A stretch of DNA of 64,000 bases from Liquidambar formosana (taxonomy: Eukaryota; Streptophyta; Magnoliopsida; Saxifragales; Altingiaceae). The notes beneath the pieces were generated by a model. The model had not been told where the DNA came from. It saw nothing but the letters and a program-made list of their open reading frames with translations, and searched no databases. Shown here piece after piece: positions 20,471 through 31,800 of this stretch (its first letter is position 1; every line of letters begins with the position of its first letter). A program made the position numbers and the translations under genes. Location: the NCBI GenBank assembly GCA_039720395.1, contig CM077829.1, positions 23,019,955-23,083,954 on the forward strand. The letters run 5' to 3'.

Positions 20471-21260
20471 TGTCACACCCCATTTTTGCCACCTTAGCTA
20501 GGGTTTGTCATTGCATGTGTCTTTTTGTTTCCTTTTTGAGTCTAGTCTTTTGCATTGAGTTTCTAGGGTCCTAAGGATGGTGTGTATGAATTTTGGTTCA
20601 ATTTGGAGTTGATCTTGAAGGTTAATAAGAACTTTTGTGACTTGAGGGGCATAATCGTCTTTTTGATCACAAACTTTCCATTTGACCTTGAAATGATCTC
20701 CAAGTTGCTAACTGGAGTTCATATGGTTGCATTTGAGGTATTTGTGGGTTCAATTCGATGAATTGAAGGTTCGGGATTAGAATGGCTCAGCAAGGCTCAG
20801 GTTGGCTAAAAGACCTACTTCGGGTTAGCTCGAATTGGTTCATGATTTTCACTCTATGACTACTCATTTGACCTTGATTGGTCTTAATTTCATCCCCAAA
20901 TGTGTTTAGGGAGGTTGAATTTCGAATTGGAAAGCATTTGGTGCGATCCTATGTGCATACCTAAGCTAAGCGATGGTGAGGCATAGCGGTTAACCACCTT
21001 TGTAGGGCCCAACCATGCAGCCGTGGCTAGGGTTTCTTTCCCTCAAGTGACTCAAATTACATTCCCCTTCGAAACACGGTCAGTTTTGGCTTTCATTTCG
21101 TCAAAATCGGAGTTCATTTGGGCCCTGAAACACATTTGGAAGCCGAAGGGGTCAAATATGGGCATAAGCTGACAGGGCCTCGGGTGACCACCCAGGCCTG
21201 GGCGGCTAGCCGCCTGGGCCCAGGCTGCTAGCCGCCCAGCCCCAGGTGGTCACCCGAGCC
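20471..21260 (+). repeat. 3' LTR of element A, truncated
   Basis: Matches 2621-3409 almost exactly (my count: about three substitutions and one inserted A near 21081), then stops within two or three bases of the 80-bp palindrome's end. About 2470 bp of the LTR, including TATA box, U5 hairpin and terminus, are missing. Confidence 0.88.
21179..21258. repeat. 80-bp compound palindrome at the truncation point of 3' LTR A
   Basis: Identical in layout to 3328-3407, including the GCTGCTAGCCGC variant. Homology to the 5' LTR is lost immediately after it, so the join to element B lies at its edge. Confidence 0.9.
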
Positions 21261-21274
21261 CCAGGTAAGCTTAC

Positions 21275-21418
21275 CTCTTGCTTGGAATGGAGAAAAGAGA
21301 GATGATTCCTTGGTTCTAGAAGCAATTTCTCTTGAGGAACATCATATATTGGTGCCTTGTATCTACTCTTTGAGTCAAGAAATGGATACTTTGAAGTGGA
21401 GTCTTCATTTGGATCCAT
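21275..21418 (-). pseudogene. Exon 1 of an antisense PMD gene (element B remnant)
   Basis: Starts MDPNEDSTSKYPF and ends LSFLHSKQE at a good donor, GAG|GTAAGC. It has exactly 48 codons, like exon 1 of the element A gene, and aligns with it throughout (KAPIYD, LLEP, HLS(F/Y)LHS). This confirms both the start codon and the splice donor of the A gene. All later exons are gone; only 14 intron bases remain before the junction with LTR A. Confidence 0.75.
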
Positions 21419-21703
21419 GGTGGATGAACTAGCTTGTTTTGAGCAAAAATGGGTTTAATGGGTTTTGATTTGTAAAGTGCTGCAAATTCTTTGTTTTTGA
21501 TGTGAAATTGGGTGCTAATGATGCTATTTCATGTGTATGAATCCCTCTTGAAGTGTGGATTTGAATGCCTTTGGGTGTTGGAGTGATTTTGCAAAATGGG
21601 GTAAGCTTTCTAGAGAGAGAAGCTCTAATTTTCGGGTTCTTTGAACAAGGGGTATGAATAGTGCACTTGGGTATTTAAAAACCCAGAATTTTTCAGCATT
21701 AGG

Positions 21704-21784
21704 CTCGGGTGACCACCCAAGCCTTGGGCGGCTAGCCACCAGGGCCTGGGCGGCTAGCCTCCTGAGGCCTGGTGGTCACCCAAG
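21704..21784. repeat. Compound palindrome upstream of element B's antisense PMD exon
   Basis: CTCGGGTGACCACC ... GGTGGTCACCCAAG with inner words GCGGCTAGCCAC and GCGGCTAGCCTC. It lies about 20 bp upstream (in the antisense sense) of the TATA-like GGGTTTTTAAATACCC at 21670-21685. Confidence 0.85.
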
Positions 21785-22049
21785 CCACCTTGTTTTGGCT
21801 TTCTCTCTCGCTTTGTCTCGCCTTAACGCGTGATCAAACCTCCTTCCAAATGAGATATTCAACACTTTTTGAGCTTAAAATCAATCAAATTTCACCTTGA
21901 AATCAATTCTTTGAATTGATTTTATGTTCGAAAGGGTTGAATATATTTCCCCTGTGCCATGCCAACTCAAGTGACAATGTGCCAAGTCACTTTCTTCTTG
22001 CACCATGCTTGTCCCATCTTGATAAATTGATCATATATCCTCATTTCAA

Positions 22050-23580
22050 ATCTTGATTTTCCATCCCACTTGGTTGAATATATTCATCACTTGAATATGT
22101 TCCTTCACTTCAAAAGTGTATTCACCCTATGAATATGCTTCTCAGTTTCAAATCCTCATTCTTTATCCTACTTGGTTGAATATATTCATCACTTGGATAT
22201 AATCTTCCATTTCAAAAGTGTATTCACCCTTTGAATATGCTTCTCAGTTCCAAATCCTCATTATCTATCTTACTTGGTTAAATATATTCATCACTTGGAT
22301 ATATTTCTCCATTTCAATGGTATGTTCATCACTTGAACATACTTGTCACTTACTTGGTTAAGTATATCCATCGCTTGGATATATTTCTCCATTTCAATGG
22401 TATGTTCATCACTTGAACATACCTGTCAATCACTCGGTTAAGTATATTCATCACTTGAATATATTTCTCCATTTCAATGGTATGTTCATCACTTGAACAT
22501 ACTTGTCACTTACTTGGTTAAGTATATCCATCCCTTGGATATATTTCTCCATTTCAATGGTATGTTCATCACTTGAACATACCTGTCAATCACTTGGTTA
22601 AGTATATTCATCACTTGAATATATTTCTCCATTTCAATGGTATGTTCATCACTTGAACATACTTGTCACTTACTTGGTTAAGTATATCCATAGCTTGGAT
22701 ATATTTCTCCATTTCAATGGTATGTTCATCACTTGAACATACCTGTCAATCACTTGGTTAAGTATATTCATCACTTGAATATATTTCTCCATTTCAATGG
22801 TGTGTTCATCACTTGAACATACTTGTCACTTACTTGGTTAAGTATATCCATCGCTTGGATATATTTCTCCATTTCAATGGTATGTTCATCACTTGAACAT
22901 ACCTGTCAATCACTTGGTTAAGTATATTCATCACTTGAATATATTTCTCCATTTCAATGGTATGTTCATCACTTGAACATACTTGTCACTTACTTGGTTA
23001 AATATATCCATCGCTTGGATATATTTCTCCATTTCAATGGTATACTCATCACTTGAGTATACTTCTCAGTCTTTGTCAATCACTTGGTTAAGTATATTCA
23101 TCACTAGAATATATTTCTCCATTTCAATGGTATGTTCATCACTTGAACATACTTGTCACTTACTTGGTTAAATATATCCATCGCTTGGATATATTTCTCC
23201 ATTTCAATGGTATACTCATCACTTGAGTATACTTCTCAGTCTTTGTCAATCACTTGGTTAAATATATTCATCGCTTGAATATATTTCTCCATTTCAATGG
23301 TATGTTCATCACTTGAACATACTTGTCACTTACTTGGTTAAATATACTCGTGACAAGAATATATTTCTCCATTTCAAAAGTACACTCATCACTTGAGTAT
23401 ACTTCTCAGATTTCATTTTCAATTAATTGGTTAAATATATTCGTGACTAGAATATATTTCTCTATTTCAAAAGTATGTTCATTCGTAGTGGCTTGAATAT
23501 GCTTCTCTTGTCAATTCTTATCCCCCAGTGGTTTAAGTATACTCATGACTTGAGTACACTTCCTCATTTCAATCTCAGGT
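22050..23580. repeat. 80-bp / 160-bp higher-order hairpin array in element B
   Basis: The clearest part, about 22300-23330, is made of 80-bp units in two alternating types, so the true period is mostly 160 bp. Every unit holds TATGTTCATCACTTGAACATA; the second hairpin is ATATCCATCGCTTGGATAT in one type and TATATTCATCACTTGAATATA in the other. TATACTCATCACTTGAGTATA appears twice near 23041 and 23211. Loop and stem-base letters stay constant while stems change in pairs. The edges decay into single hairpins. Confidence 0.9.
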
Positions 23581-23634
23581 TTTCAACCTCCTATCCTTGT
23601 TGGTATCAGTGTGTGATTTCTCTAGGCTTTTTGT

Positions 23635-23697
23635 CAAAAATGGGTTGTTCTTTATCATTAGTTCACAAGTGTAACTTGTTCGCCAATGTGGGGCTTC
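23635..23697 (+). promoter_or_regulatory. Conserved pre-LTR block with polypurine tract, element B
   Basis: CAAAAATGGGTTGTTCTTTA, hairpin CAAGTGTAACTTG, then CGCCAATGTGGGGCTTC ending at the LTR. The match to the element A block (20406-20470) across otherwise unrelated 3' regions suggests function. Confidence 0.6.
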
Positions 23698-24407
23698 TGT
23701 CACACCCCATTTTTGCACCACCTTACGAGGGCTCATCATTTCATGCATGTTTTTGTTTTGTTTTCGAGTCTAGTCACTTGCATTAGGTTTCTAGAGTCAC
23801 AAGGACAATGGATATGAATTTTGGTTCAAATTGGAGTTGATCTTGAGGGATAATAAGAGCTTTTGTGACTTGAGGGGCATAATCGTCTTTTAAGTCCCAA
23901 ACTTTTCATTTGACCTTGAAATGATCTCCAAATTGCCAATTGGAGTTCATATGGATGCATAGGAGGTATTTCTAGTGTCAATTTGATAAATCAATGGCTC
24001 GGGATTAAAATGGCTCAATACAGTTCAAGTTGGTTAATTGACCCTTCTTTGGGTTAGCTCTAATTGACTCACAATTACCAACAAAATCTTTTCAAATTGA
24101 CTTTCATTAGTCATCATTTTACTCCCAAAAGTGTTTTATGAAGTTCAATTTTGATATGGAAAGTGTTTGGTTTGACCCTATGTGCATGCCTATGCTTAGC
24201 AAAGGTAGAGTATAGTGGTTAACCGCCTTGTTCAAACCTAACCATGCCCCTATGGTTAGTGGTTTTCACCCCAAAATGTTCAAAAACATATTCCTCATTG
24301 AAACACGGTCGTTTTGGCTTTTGTTTCATCAAAATCGGAGTTAATTTGCCCCCTGAAACACTTCTAGAAGAGAAAGGAGGCAAAATAGGAGAAAAATCAG
24401 AAGTGGG

Positions 24408-24487
24408 CTCGGGTGACCACCCAAGCCTGGGCGGCTAGCCGCCTGGGCCCAGGTGGCTAGCCGCCCAGCCTTGGGTGGTCACCCGAG
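24408..24487. repeat. 80-bp compound palindrome, LTR B copy
   Basis: CTCGGGTGACCACC and GGTGGTCACCCGAG arms; inner words GCGGCTAGCCGC and GTGGCTAGCCGC, 22 bp apart. Confidence 0.9.
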
Positions 24488-26150
24488 GCCACTTTCCTAT
24501 TTCTACTCTAACTCCTTGCTGAAGCGGACTCTTGCCTATTTTGACGTATTTGGGCTCTTTTGGACGAGTTTCCTTCTAATTTTTGGTAACTTCTGAGTTA
24601 CTTAAGCCCCAAGGGGGTCTCTAATAGCCCTTGGATTAATTTTTAGGGTTCTAATCCTAGCCATTGGTTAATCCTAATGAAACTCTATAAATACCCCCCT
24701 ATGCTTCAGCACAAAGGGGAGCCACTTTATGCATTAAAACTTGAGTGTTTGAGAGAGAATAAGAGAGAGGGACTTGAAGGAGAGCTGGAGTTCTTGCTGT
24801 AGCCTTGAAGAACATTGGTTCATGTCATCCATAAGAGGAAGAGAGAGTCTCTACAGCAGCAAGGAAGCCTCTTCCTAAGGTATGCCTTACTCCTTCTTAT
24901 GCTGAATATGGGTTTTCATATAGGATAGGCCTATTGCATGTTAAAGGTAGCTTTTTTATCATGTATTAACACTCTAGCTAGTTAATATACATGGAATATC
25001 TACTGTTTATCATAATTTTAGCATGCTTTAGGGCTGTCCTTTAGGTTCTTATGCATAGGTGTGATTCTTGTGCTCTTGTTGTCCTTGTTCTAGGATAGTG
25101 ATATTGCATGTTAGTCTTAGGGTTTCTTATCATGTTTTATTGCTTTAGTTAGTTAATATGCATGATTTAGGTTTTTTTTAGGTTTATTTTAGTATGTGTG
25201 AAGTTTGTTTTGTATGTTTTCAAGCATATTTGTGAGTTTAGGGTTTTAGAGTCTTTGTTTTGTGTTTGTTTTTATACAGCATGTTAAAGTAGGTCTTTTC
25301 ATTGGTTTTTCTTCATGTTTGCTGTGTATGTTATTCATATGGAGTAAATATGATATTTTTGCATGCATGTTAGTTGATTTCTAGGGTTTTATGCATGATA
25401 TGGTTCTAGGAATATGTTAGGACTTATTATTGTTCGCTGTTTTTTGCTGTTGGCATGTTTAGTGGATGATTTTAGGCCTTAGTACTATTCTGTCCATATT
25501 TGCATGTTAGTGTTTTTGCATGATTTTGAGCACTTGTAAGGGTGCAAATAGGTGTGGTAATTGTCCTATGGCAAATAGGGCTGCCAATGTCTGAAATGGC
25601 TAATGCTTGGAGTAATTGCGCTCAGGTAAGCGGGTGTGAAGGTGCCCCAATTCACCTCTCTTCCTTATCCTTTCTCTTCCCCCTATCTAGGGTTAATTTT
25701 TAATATGATCCTATGGTTTAATTAGAGGTTTCCTTCACAAATAAAATTCTGGTTTTTATTAAAGTTTCCATTTTGTGGATTTCTTTCCAAAATCAAACTT
25801 TCTATTAAATTCAACTCTTTTGATCAAATAAGGAAACCTAGGGTTTTAACCATAGGTTTATATTAAGTCTTAACCCTAGTTCTAATCGAACTACGTGGAC
25901 TTTGATCCATGTATTTCGTTGCATGGTACATAGGCACTCTTCGTGAGGCTCAAGTCCGTTCTAGGATCCAAGCATCCTGGGCTTCTTTTTGTTTTGTTTT
26001 GTTTTCTTTATTTTCTGTTTTTATTTGCTTATTATGCATTGATGGATGAATGAAATATATGATATGCATGCTATCTTGTGATGATATACTTGCTGATTTT
26101 TGTATGGAAAGATCTTAATTTAGCCCAAATGAACTGAGAGACCGAAAGGG

Positions 26151-26194
26151 TGACATGGGTGCCTATAGGCTTTGCCTAAAACCTTCCCATGTCA
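26151..26194 (+). other. U5 hairpin, LTR B copy
   Basis: Stem TGACATGGG / CCCATGTCA. Compared with LTR A, two base pairs are exchanged and pairing is preserved. Confidence 0.7.
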
Positions 26195-26415
26195 TAACTT
26201 AGCCTCCGAATCCCCGATTTCTTTGGTTTCCAAAAGATTAGTTTTTTTGCCTTTCCTTTTTTTTATGGAGTCATTCAAATTGTTTTCTTAAAACAAATTG
26301 ATTTTTTTAGGGTTTTCCTTGTTTCCTTTAAAAAATAAGGTGGCGACTCCTTTTTTGTTTTCAAAACCCAATCTCTCTTTTCAATCCCTTGTGGGCCCAA
26401 TTTCCGGGGTTCACA

Positions 26416-28704
26416 GGCTTCCTCCTCGGTGACACACAACAGGTGGATCCCGTCGTATGATCTCTGATATAGCTTTCCTCCATAGAGTACATAGTGACTT
26501 GCTAGCCGTCTTAAGGTTTTTCTATCGATAAGAGATGCTCCTTCTGGGTATTCCCTCTCTTCAATAAACTTCTTTATGTCATAGAACCATGGGTGGCCAT
26601 CATTCACTTCCCTTCCTCGGATTGCACAATAGTACACAGGCTTGTCTAGACATTCTATCACCAACGGCTTCACGTTTCCCCCTTCAAGTATCTCCACCAT
26701 GGATGCTAGGGTTGCCAAGGCATTGGCGAACTAGTTCTTATTTCTTGAAGGGTAGTTGAACTCTATCTTTGAGAACTCCTCGGTTAGAGCTTCCAGATAG
26801 GCATGGTATGGCAACAGCTTCTCATCTCGAGTTCTCCATTCCCCTTTTATCTGATAAATGATTAGCGCCGAGTCCCCGAACACTTCCAATTCTTTGATCC
26901 CCAATTCAAGTGCTGCTTCCAATGCTAAGATATAGGCCTCATACTCAGAAATGTTGTTGGTAGCTTCGAACCCCAACTTGACCTCCAATGGTGTAAATGC
27001 TTCTTTAGGTGAGACCAATAGGACTCCTATCCCATAACCTTTCTTATTGGCTGCCCCGTCAAAATAAACTCTCCAAGTTTTCCTTCCAATTTCTAGCACG
27101 TCCTCGTCTGGGAACTGATCGTTGAATGGAGTGGATGATGACATAGGGCAGCTGGCTAGGTAGTCTGCGATGACGCTCTCCTTAATAGATTTCTGATTTA
27201 CATACTTGATGTCAAATTCGTTGAGGAGAATTGACCATCGAGCAATTATGTACGACAATATCGGCCTTTCTATCAAATACTTCAACGGATCTATGCGACT
27301 TATCAAGAACACTTCGAAGGACATCATGTAGTGTCGGAGTTTCTGCGTTGCCCATACTAGTGCGACACAAGCCTTTTCAATTGCATTGTACTTCATTTCA
27401 TAGTCTGTCATTTTCTTGTTTAGGTAGTAAGTGGCATTCTCCTTTGTAGACCCTTCGAGATATTGAGCTAACATAGCTCCCGTCGTGGTTTCGGTGGCTG
27501 TTAAGTATAACAAAAGCGGTGCACCTTGCCGTGGGGGAACTAAGATTGGAAGATTGCTTAAGTATCTCTTAATGGTCTCAAAGGCCTCTTGGCATTCTTT
27601 GTTCCACACTTTTAGCACACCTTTCTTAAGAAATTTGAAGATTGGTTCGCAAACCATGGTTAAATTGGCAATGAATCTACTTATGTATTGGACTCTTCTC
27701 AGAAAACCTCGGATTTGCTTCTCAGTGCTAGGTGGCTCCATCTCTACAATGGCTTTTATCTTCCTTGGGTCCACTTCGATGCCCCTTTGAGTGATCATGA
27801 ATCCCAATAGCTTGCCCGTGGTGACACCAAAAGCGCACTTCTGTGGGTTTAGACGGAGATTGTACTTCTTTGCTCGCTCTAGGAATTTCTCTAACGCCTT
27901 GAAATGCCCTTCCCTGTCCACGGACTTCACGATCATATCATTAACATAAACCTCGACCTCCTTATGGATCATATCATGCAATAGGGTCGTAGCTGCTCTT
28001 TGGTAAGTAGCTCGAGCGTTTCTCAAGCCAAAAGGCATTACCTTGTAATAGTACGTTCCCCATTGCGTGATAAAAGCTGTTTTCTCCATGTCTTAAAGCG
28101 CCATCTTTATCTGGTTATACCGAGAGAATCCGTCCATGAAGGAGAGGAGTGCATGTTCCACTGTACTGTCCACCAACACGTCGATATGGGGTAAAGGAAA
28201 GTCATCCTTAGGGCTTGCGGCGTTGAGATCTCAGAAGTCGACACACATCCTCACTTTCCCATCTTTTTTAGGCACAAGAACTATGTTCGACAACCACTCG
28301 GGATACTCCACAACTTGGAGGAAGCCCGTGTCTAGTTGTTTAGTTACCTCTTCTTTTACTTTTAGAGCCCATTCTGGTTTTAATCTTCTGAGTTTCTACT
28401 TTATCGGCTTCTTTAGGGAATTAGTGGGGATATAGTGTTGCACAATATCGGGGTTAATGCCAGGCATGTCTTCATAAGACCATACAAAAGCCAAAATGTT
28501 GGCTTTTAAGAGAGAGATCATCTTTTCTTTTTCAACGGGGGAGAGAGTTTTCCCAATTTTAACCATTCTTGGCAATTCATTTGTCCCTAAATTGATTGAT
28601 TCCAATTCATCCATATTAGGTTCGGTGACGCCCCTTTTCCTTTGCTCAACGAGCTCTTGGGGGACATCGTTCCTAGGATCTATATCCATGCCATAAATAT
28701 CCAT
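26416..28704 (-). pseudogene. pol: pol of element C (RT, RNase H, second RNase H, start of integrase)
   Basis: Begins MDIYGMDIDPRNDVPQELVE without the frameshift of element A. In-frame stops replace Gln or Arg codons at 28396 (CAG to TAG), 28231 (CGA to TGA), 28094 (CAA to TAA) and 26731 (CAG to TAG). The RT active site reads YVNDM instead of YVDDM (codon at 27940-27942), and the last acidic residue of the second RNase H is Asn (NALATL). The gypsy RNase H and most of the second RNase H are otherwise well kept. Coding stops making sense after LLCVTEEEA, where the LTR B terminus begins. Confidence 0.83.
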
Positions 28705-28723
28705 AGAGGAGAGAAAAGAGACA

Positions 28724-28893
28724 CTGCATATATAGAAAAAGAAAGCACACTTTATTGACTATGAATAGTAGGAATGACACACAAAGGAAGAAAGAAAACA
28801 AACAAATCTGTATCAACACTATGACTCCACAAAGTGACTTAAGTAGATACATCTTATTGAATTAGGGAAATATTACTAAACTAAGACACCTGC
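28724..28893 (-). other. Candidate gag-pro/pol intron of element C
   Basis: 170 bases, acceptor TATATATGCAG|TGT, donor position CTT|GCAGGTGTC. The expected GT is GC here, which also turns the gag stop into a Gln codon (LPDSSLQVS). Phase and downstream frame into ATG 28704 match A and E. Confidence 0.5.
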
Positions 28894-31800
28894 AAGCTGC
28901 TATCAGGTAGGCCAAGGTCTTCTTTTTTATGGATCTCCGCAATGACACCATTTTCAAAGTACCAAATAAGGAGTGGCACGGTAGCATGGCTAATGGACGA
29001 ACCCGGAAGTTCTTCAATGGTCGAGTCTTCCATGGTGAGGATCATGTCTTGAAACATTTCATTCATAGCCCCTACATCAAGGTTCTCTACCTAGTCCTCC
29101 TCTTTCTTTTCCCAGAACTCATCATTGATGGCTTCATCATCCACCATTTTAGCTGTGATCGGATACCATTCGGTGAAGAAGATTTCAAATCCCGGAACTC
29201 TGGTCTTGGTGGCTTGGTCAAAGGTGGGTTCTGGAAACCCGCAATATAGAAAATCATCCCCTTCTTTGATGAAGTAACCATTCAAAGTAGGTCGATATAG
29301 CAAGATCCTCAGGTCTGGCACCCTTCCATCGGCTTTGGCTCTTACTTTCTCCTTGGTCCTCTTCAGCATTTCCGCATGATCATCTCTGGAGGGCTCATAT
29401 CCTAGCCCAAAGGTGTATGAGGTGACACGGCTCTGGACAAACTTAGGGATCCCTTGTTGGTGACGCCCTAGCCCCATGCCTGGAAAGAAACTCATTCTTC
29501 TCATGATTTCACTGACGTGCAAATTGCCATGGGGGCAAAAGTCCAAAAGTATTAACTCACCCTTCTCAAGTTCTTTCTCAATACATTGGACACAGTTAAA
29601 CCCAGATAGTGGTACTGCCGCTGATTCGGGTTATATCTCACATATAGGCACGCCTGCGAGTTTCAATTCATAGTCCCCTTAAAGTGTTACTATGGCTCCT
29701 TCATAAGGAAACTTCACCTTTTAATGGAGTGAAGATGGTACAGCCCTAGCAGGATGGATCCAGGGTCGGCCCAATAGCAAGTTGAAACATGACGACACAT
29801 CCAACACTTGGAATTACACCCTAAATTCAGTGGGTCCCATGATTAGAGGTAAGGTAACCACCCCTATTACTTCTCGACGGGTGTTGTCATAAGCTCTTAC
29901 GGTCTGCCCAGATGGCATGAAATCGGTGGGTCCCAAACCCAAGACAGTGGCAATTCGGAGAGGACATACATTCAGTGCAGACCCATTGTCGATAAGGACG
30001 GTAGGGACTCTCTTCCCCATAGTGTCTATGGTCACGTAGAGAGCTTGAGAATGGCTTGGCCCGCTTTTAGGTAAGTCTACATCGGTGAACACAATGGTTG
30101 AGTTCTTGGGAGTTGGATTCACCAAATGTACCAATCCCTCGGGGGATGTGTCAATGGGCACTTGTATCTGATTCAACAGTTTTAACACGGTCTGTCTGTG
30201 CTTATGCGAGGCCATGAGTAAACCCCAAATAGTGATGTTGGCATTGGTCTTCTTCAGCTGCCTAAGCACCTCATCCTCTTCTTTTTGCAAGCTAAGGCGC
30301 CTCTGCCCTTCCAAATCTTCCAACGGATTTTCGGATTCTAGGTGTGGAGGTTTGAAATGACGACCCCCTCTGGTTATATGGTCCAACTCGTTATTGCTAG
30401 CCCATATGTCATGGACTTCTTCGGAGTCATTCATTAAGTGATCCCAGTCTATCATGTCAATGCTCTCCATTTCCACTGGTAGGTCATCCCAACCTGTAGG
30501 GACTATCGGCTCATCTAATACTGGAGTTAGGCTTGAGTACAGCACATAGTAATCAAATTTCCCTGATGATTCACCCAATAGGCCAACCTGAGGATCCCTT
30601 GCTTTATATCTCTCTTTCAGCTCTTGTTGGATAGATTTTTTGGGCAACAACAAAACCTTTTGGTCAATGAGGTCTTGAATGATCTTCTTCAGTATAAAAT
30701 AAGCCTCGGTGTCATGGCCGGGTGCACGATGGTATTGGCAATATTGGTGAGGGATTGATGGCCTTGGCTTTAGTGGGAGTGGCATGATAAGGCTGTTGTT
30801 GCAGCAAATGGTGAAAAGACGGGTTAAAGTCATGGGGAGTGGAGTATATTGTCTTATGGGCCGACGGGGGTGAGATGATTCAATCCCAATGGCATTTATG
30901 GTGTTAGGTGGGGGTGTGTTGTTGTGTGATGGGAGGGGATTACAGGTAACATTTGGACGGGTTGGTGGTGAGATGACTTGCTTGTCAATGAGGTCTTGGA
31001 CTTGGTGGCGAAGGCGAATACAACGGTTGGTGGCATGGCCTTTGGATTGGTGGTACTTGCAGTACTCATTCTCATTGTAATTCTTGGGTAAGGGATTTGG
31101 TGGGGGTCTTAGGTCGAGTGGCTTTAATAGGTCACAGCTTACGAGCTTTTCAAGGACTCTTTCGAGTGGCATGAATAGTTCAGTGAATTGGTGAGGTGGG
31201 TTGACATCATTGAGAGAGAAGGGTTAAATGGGTTAAGTTATGGTGTTGACCTCGGCATTGTTCTTCCCAGTAAAGTTTGTCTTGCGACTCCTCACTTCCT
31301 CAGTTTTGATTGTCCCATCATTGATAGCATCTTCAACCTGCGTGCCAGCCCCAATGAGAGCTTTGAAATTCTGGAACTAGTAGGCAAATAGGTGCTTGTG
31401 GTACACGGGCAGCAAGTTCTTAACCACCAACTGAATTTGGTCCTCCTCATTTGGCCTATCCGTCATTCTCGATGCCTTTTATCTCCACCTTGTAATATAC
31501 GCGGAGAAAGTTTCATGAGCCCCTTGCTTGGTAGTTTCCAGGTCTCTCAAAGTAACATCCACCTCTGTGTTGTACTTGTAGTGCTCCGAGAACTCATTGC
31601 ATATGTCTTCCCAAGTTCGAGTTCTGTTCTCATCCAAGGATAAGAACCATTTCAAAGCAGAAGTGGCCAAAGTTTCATGGAACATTTGAGCTAAAAGCTC
31701 GTCAGTGGCCCCTCGAGGGTGCATAGCTCACACATACATCTTCAAATGAGTCTTAGGGCAACCTATCCCATCGAACTTTTCTAACTCTGCCATCTTAAAT

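Larger units (their letters stand above)
2621..21260 (+). mobile_element. Element A: Tat-type Ty3/gypsy LTR retrotransposon with two antisense genes
   Basis: Order on the plus strand: 5' LTR, 3-nt spacer, PBS, leader, gag-pro, short intron, RT, gypsy RNase H, second RNase H, integrase, then two genes on the minus strand (DUF7745-like and PMD), a tandem hairpin array, a conserved pre-LTR block and the start of the 3' LTR. The dual RNase H and the antisense cargo are known marks of Tat-lineage plant elements. The 788 bp shared by its two LTRs show, by my hand count, about three substitutions and one indel, so the insertion is recent. Pol nevertheless carries an insertion, a deletion and a nonsense change, so this copy is not autonomous. 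The 3' LTR stops at 21260, where related element B begins. Confidence 0.88.
21261..26415 (+). mobile_element. Element B: 3' end of a second Tat-type element
   Basis: Contains, in order, 14 bp of intron and exon 1 of an antisense PMD gene, its promoter and palindrome, a 1.5-kb hairpin array, the conserved pre-LTR block and a complete 2718-bp LTR. No gag or pol survives. Its LTR is of a shorter subfamily than LTR A and closer to LTR C. It is fused to element A at its left and to the broken integrase of element C at its right (26415/26416), with no target duplication at either join. Confidence 0.8.
23698..26415 (+). repeat. LTR of element B (2718 bp)
   Basis: TGTCACACCCC ... GGGTTCACA. TATA box at 24686 (CTCTATAAATACCCCC), palindrome at 24408-24487, U5 hairpin at 26151-26194, PBS-like core TGGCGACTCC at about 26341. 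Very similar along its length to LTR C in reverse; the two face opposite ways around the element C body. No PBS follows, which fits a 3' LTR. Confidence 0.88.

Noticed and set aside
22983..23171. 62-codon ORF within the element B array
   Set aside because: It consists of translated 80-bp tandem units; an effect of the repeat, not a gene.
19866..23580. CRISPR-like array (regular repeats with palindromes)
   Set aside because: Plant nuclear context, no unique spacers between identical repeats, no cas genes; units are contiguous tandem repeats of a retroelement 3' region.
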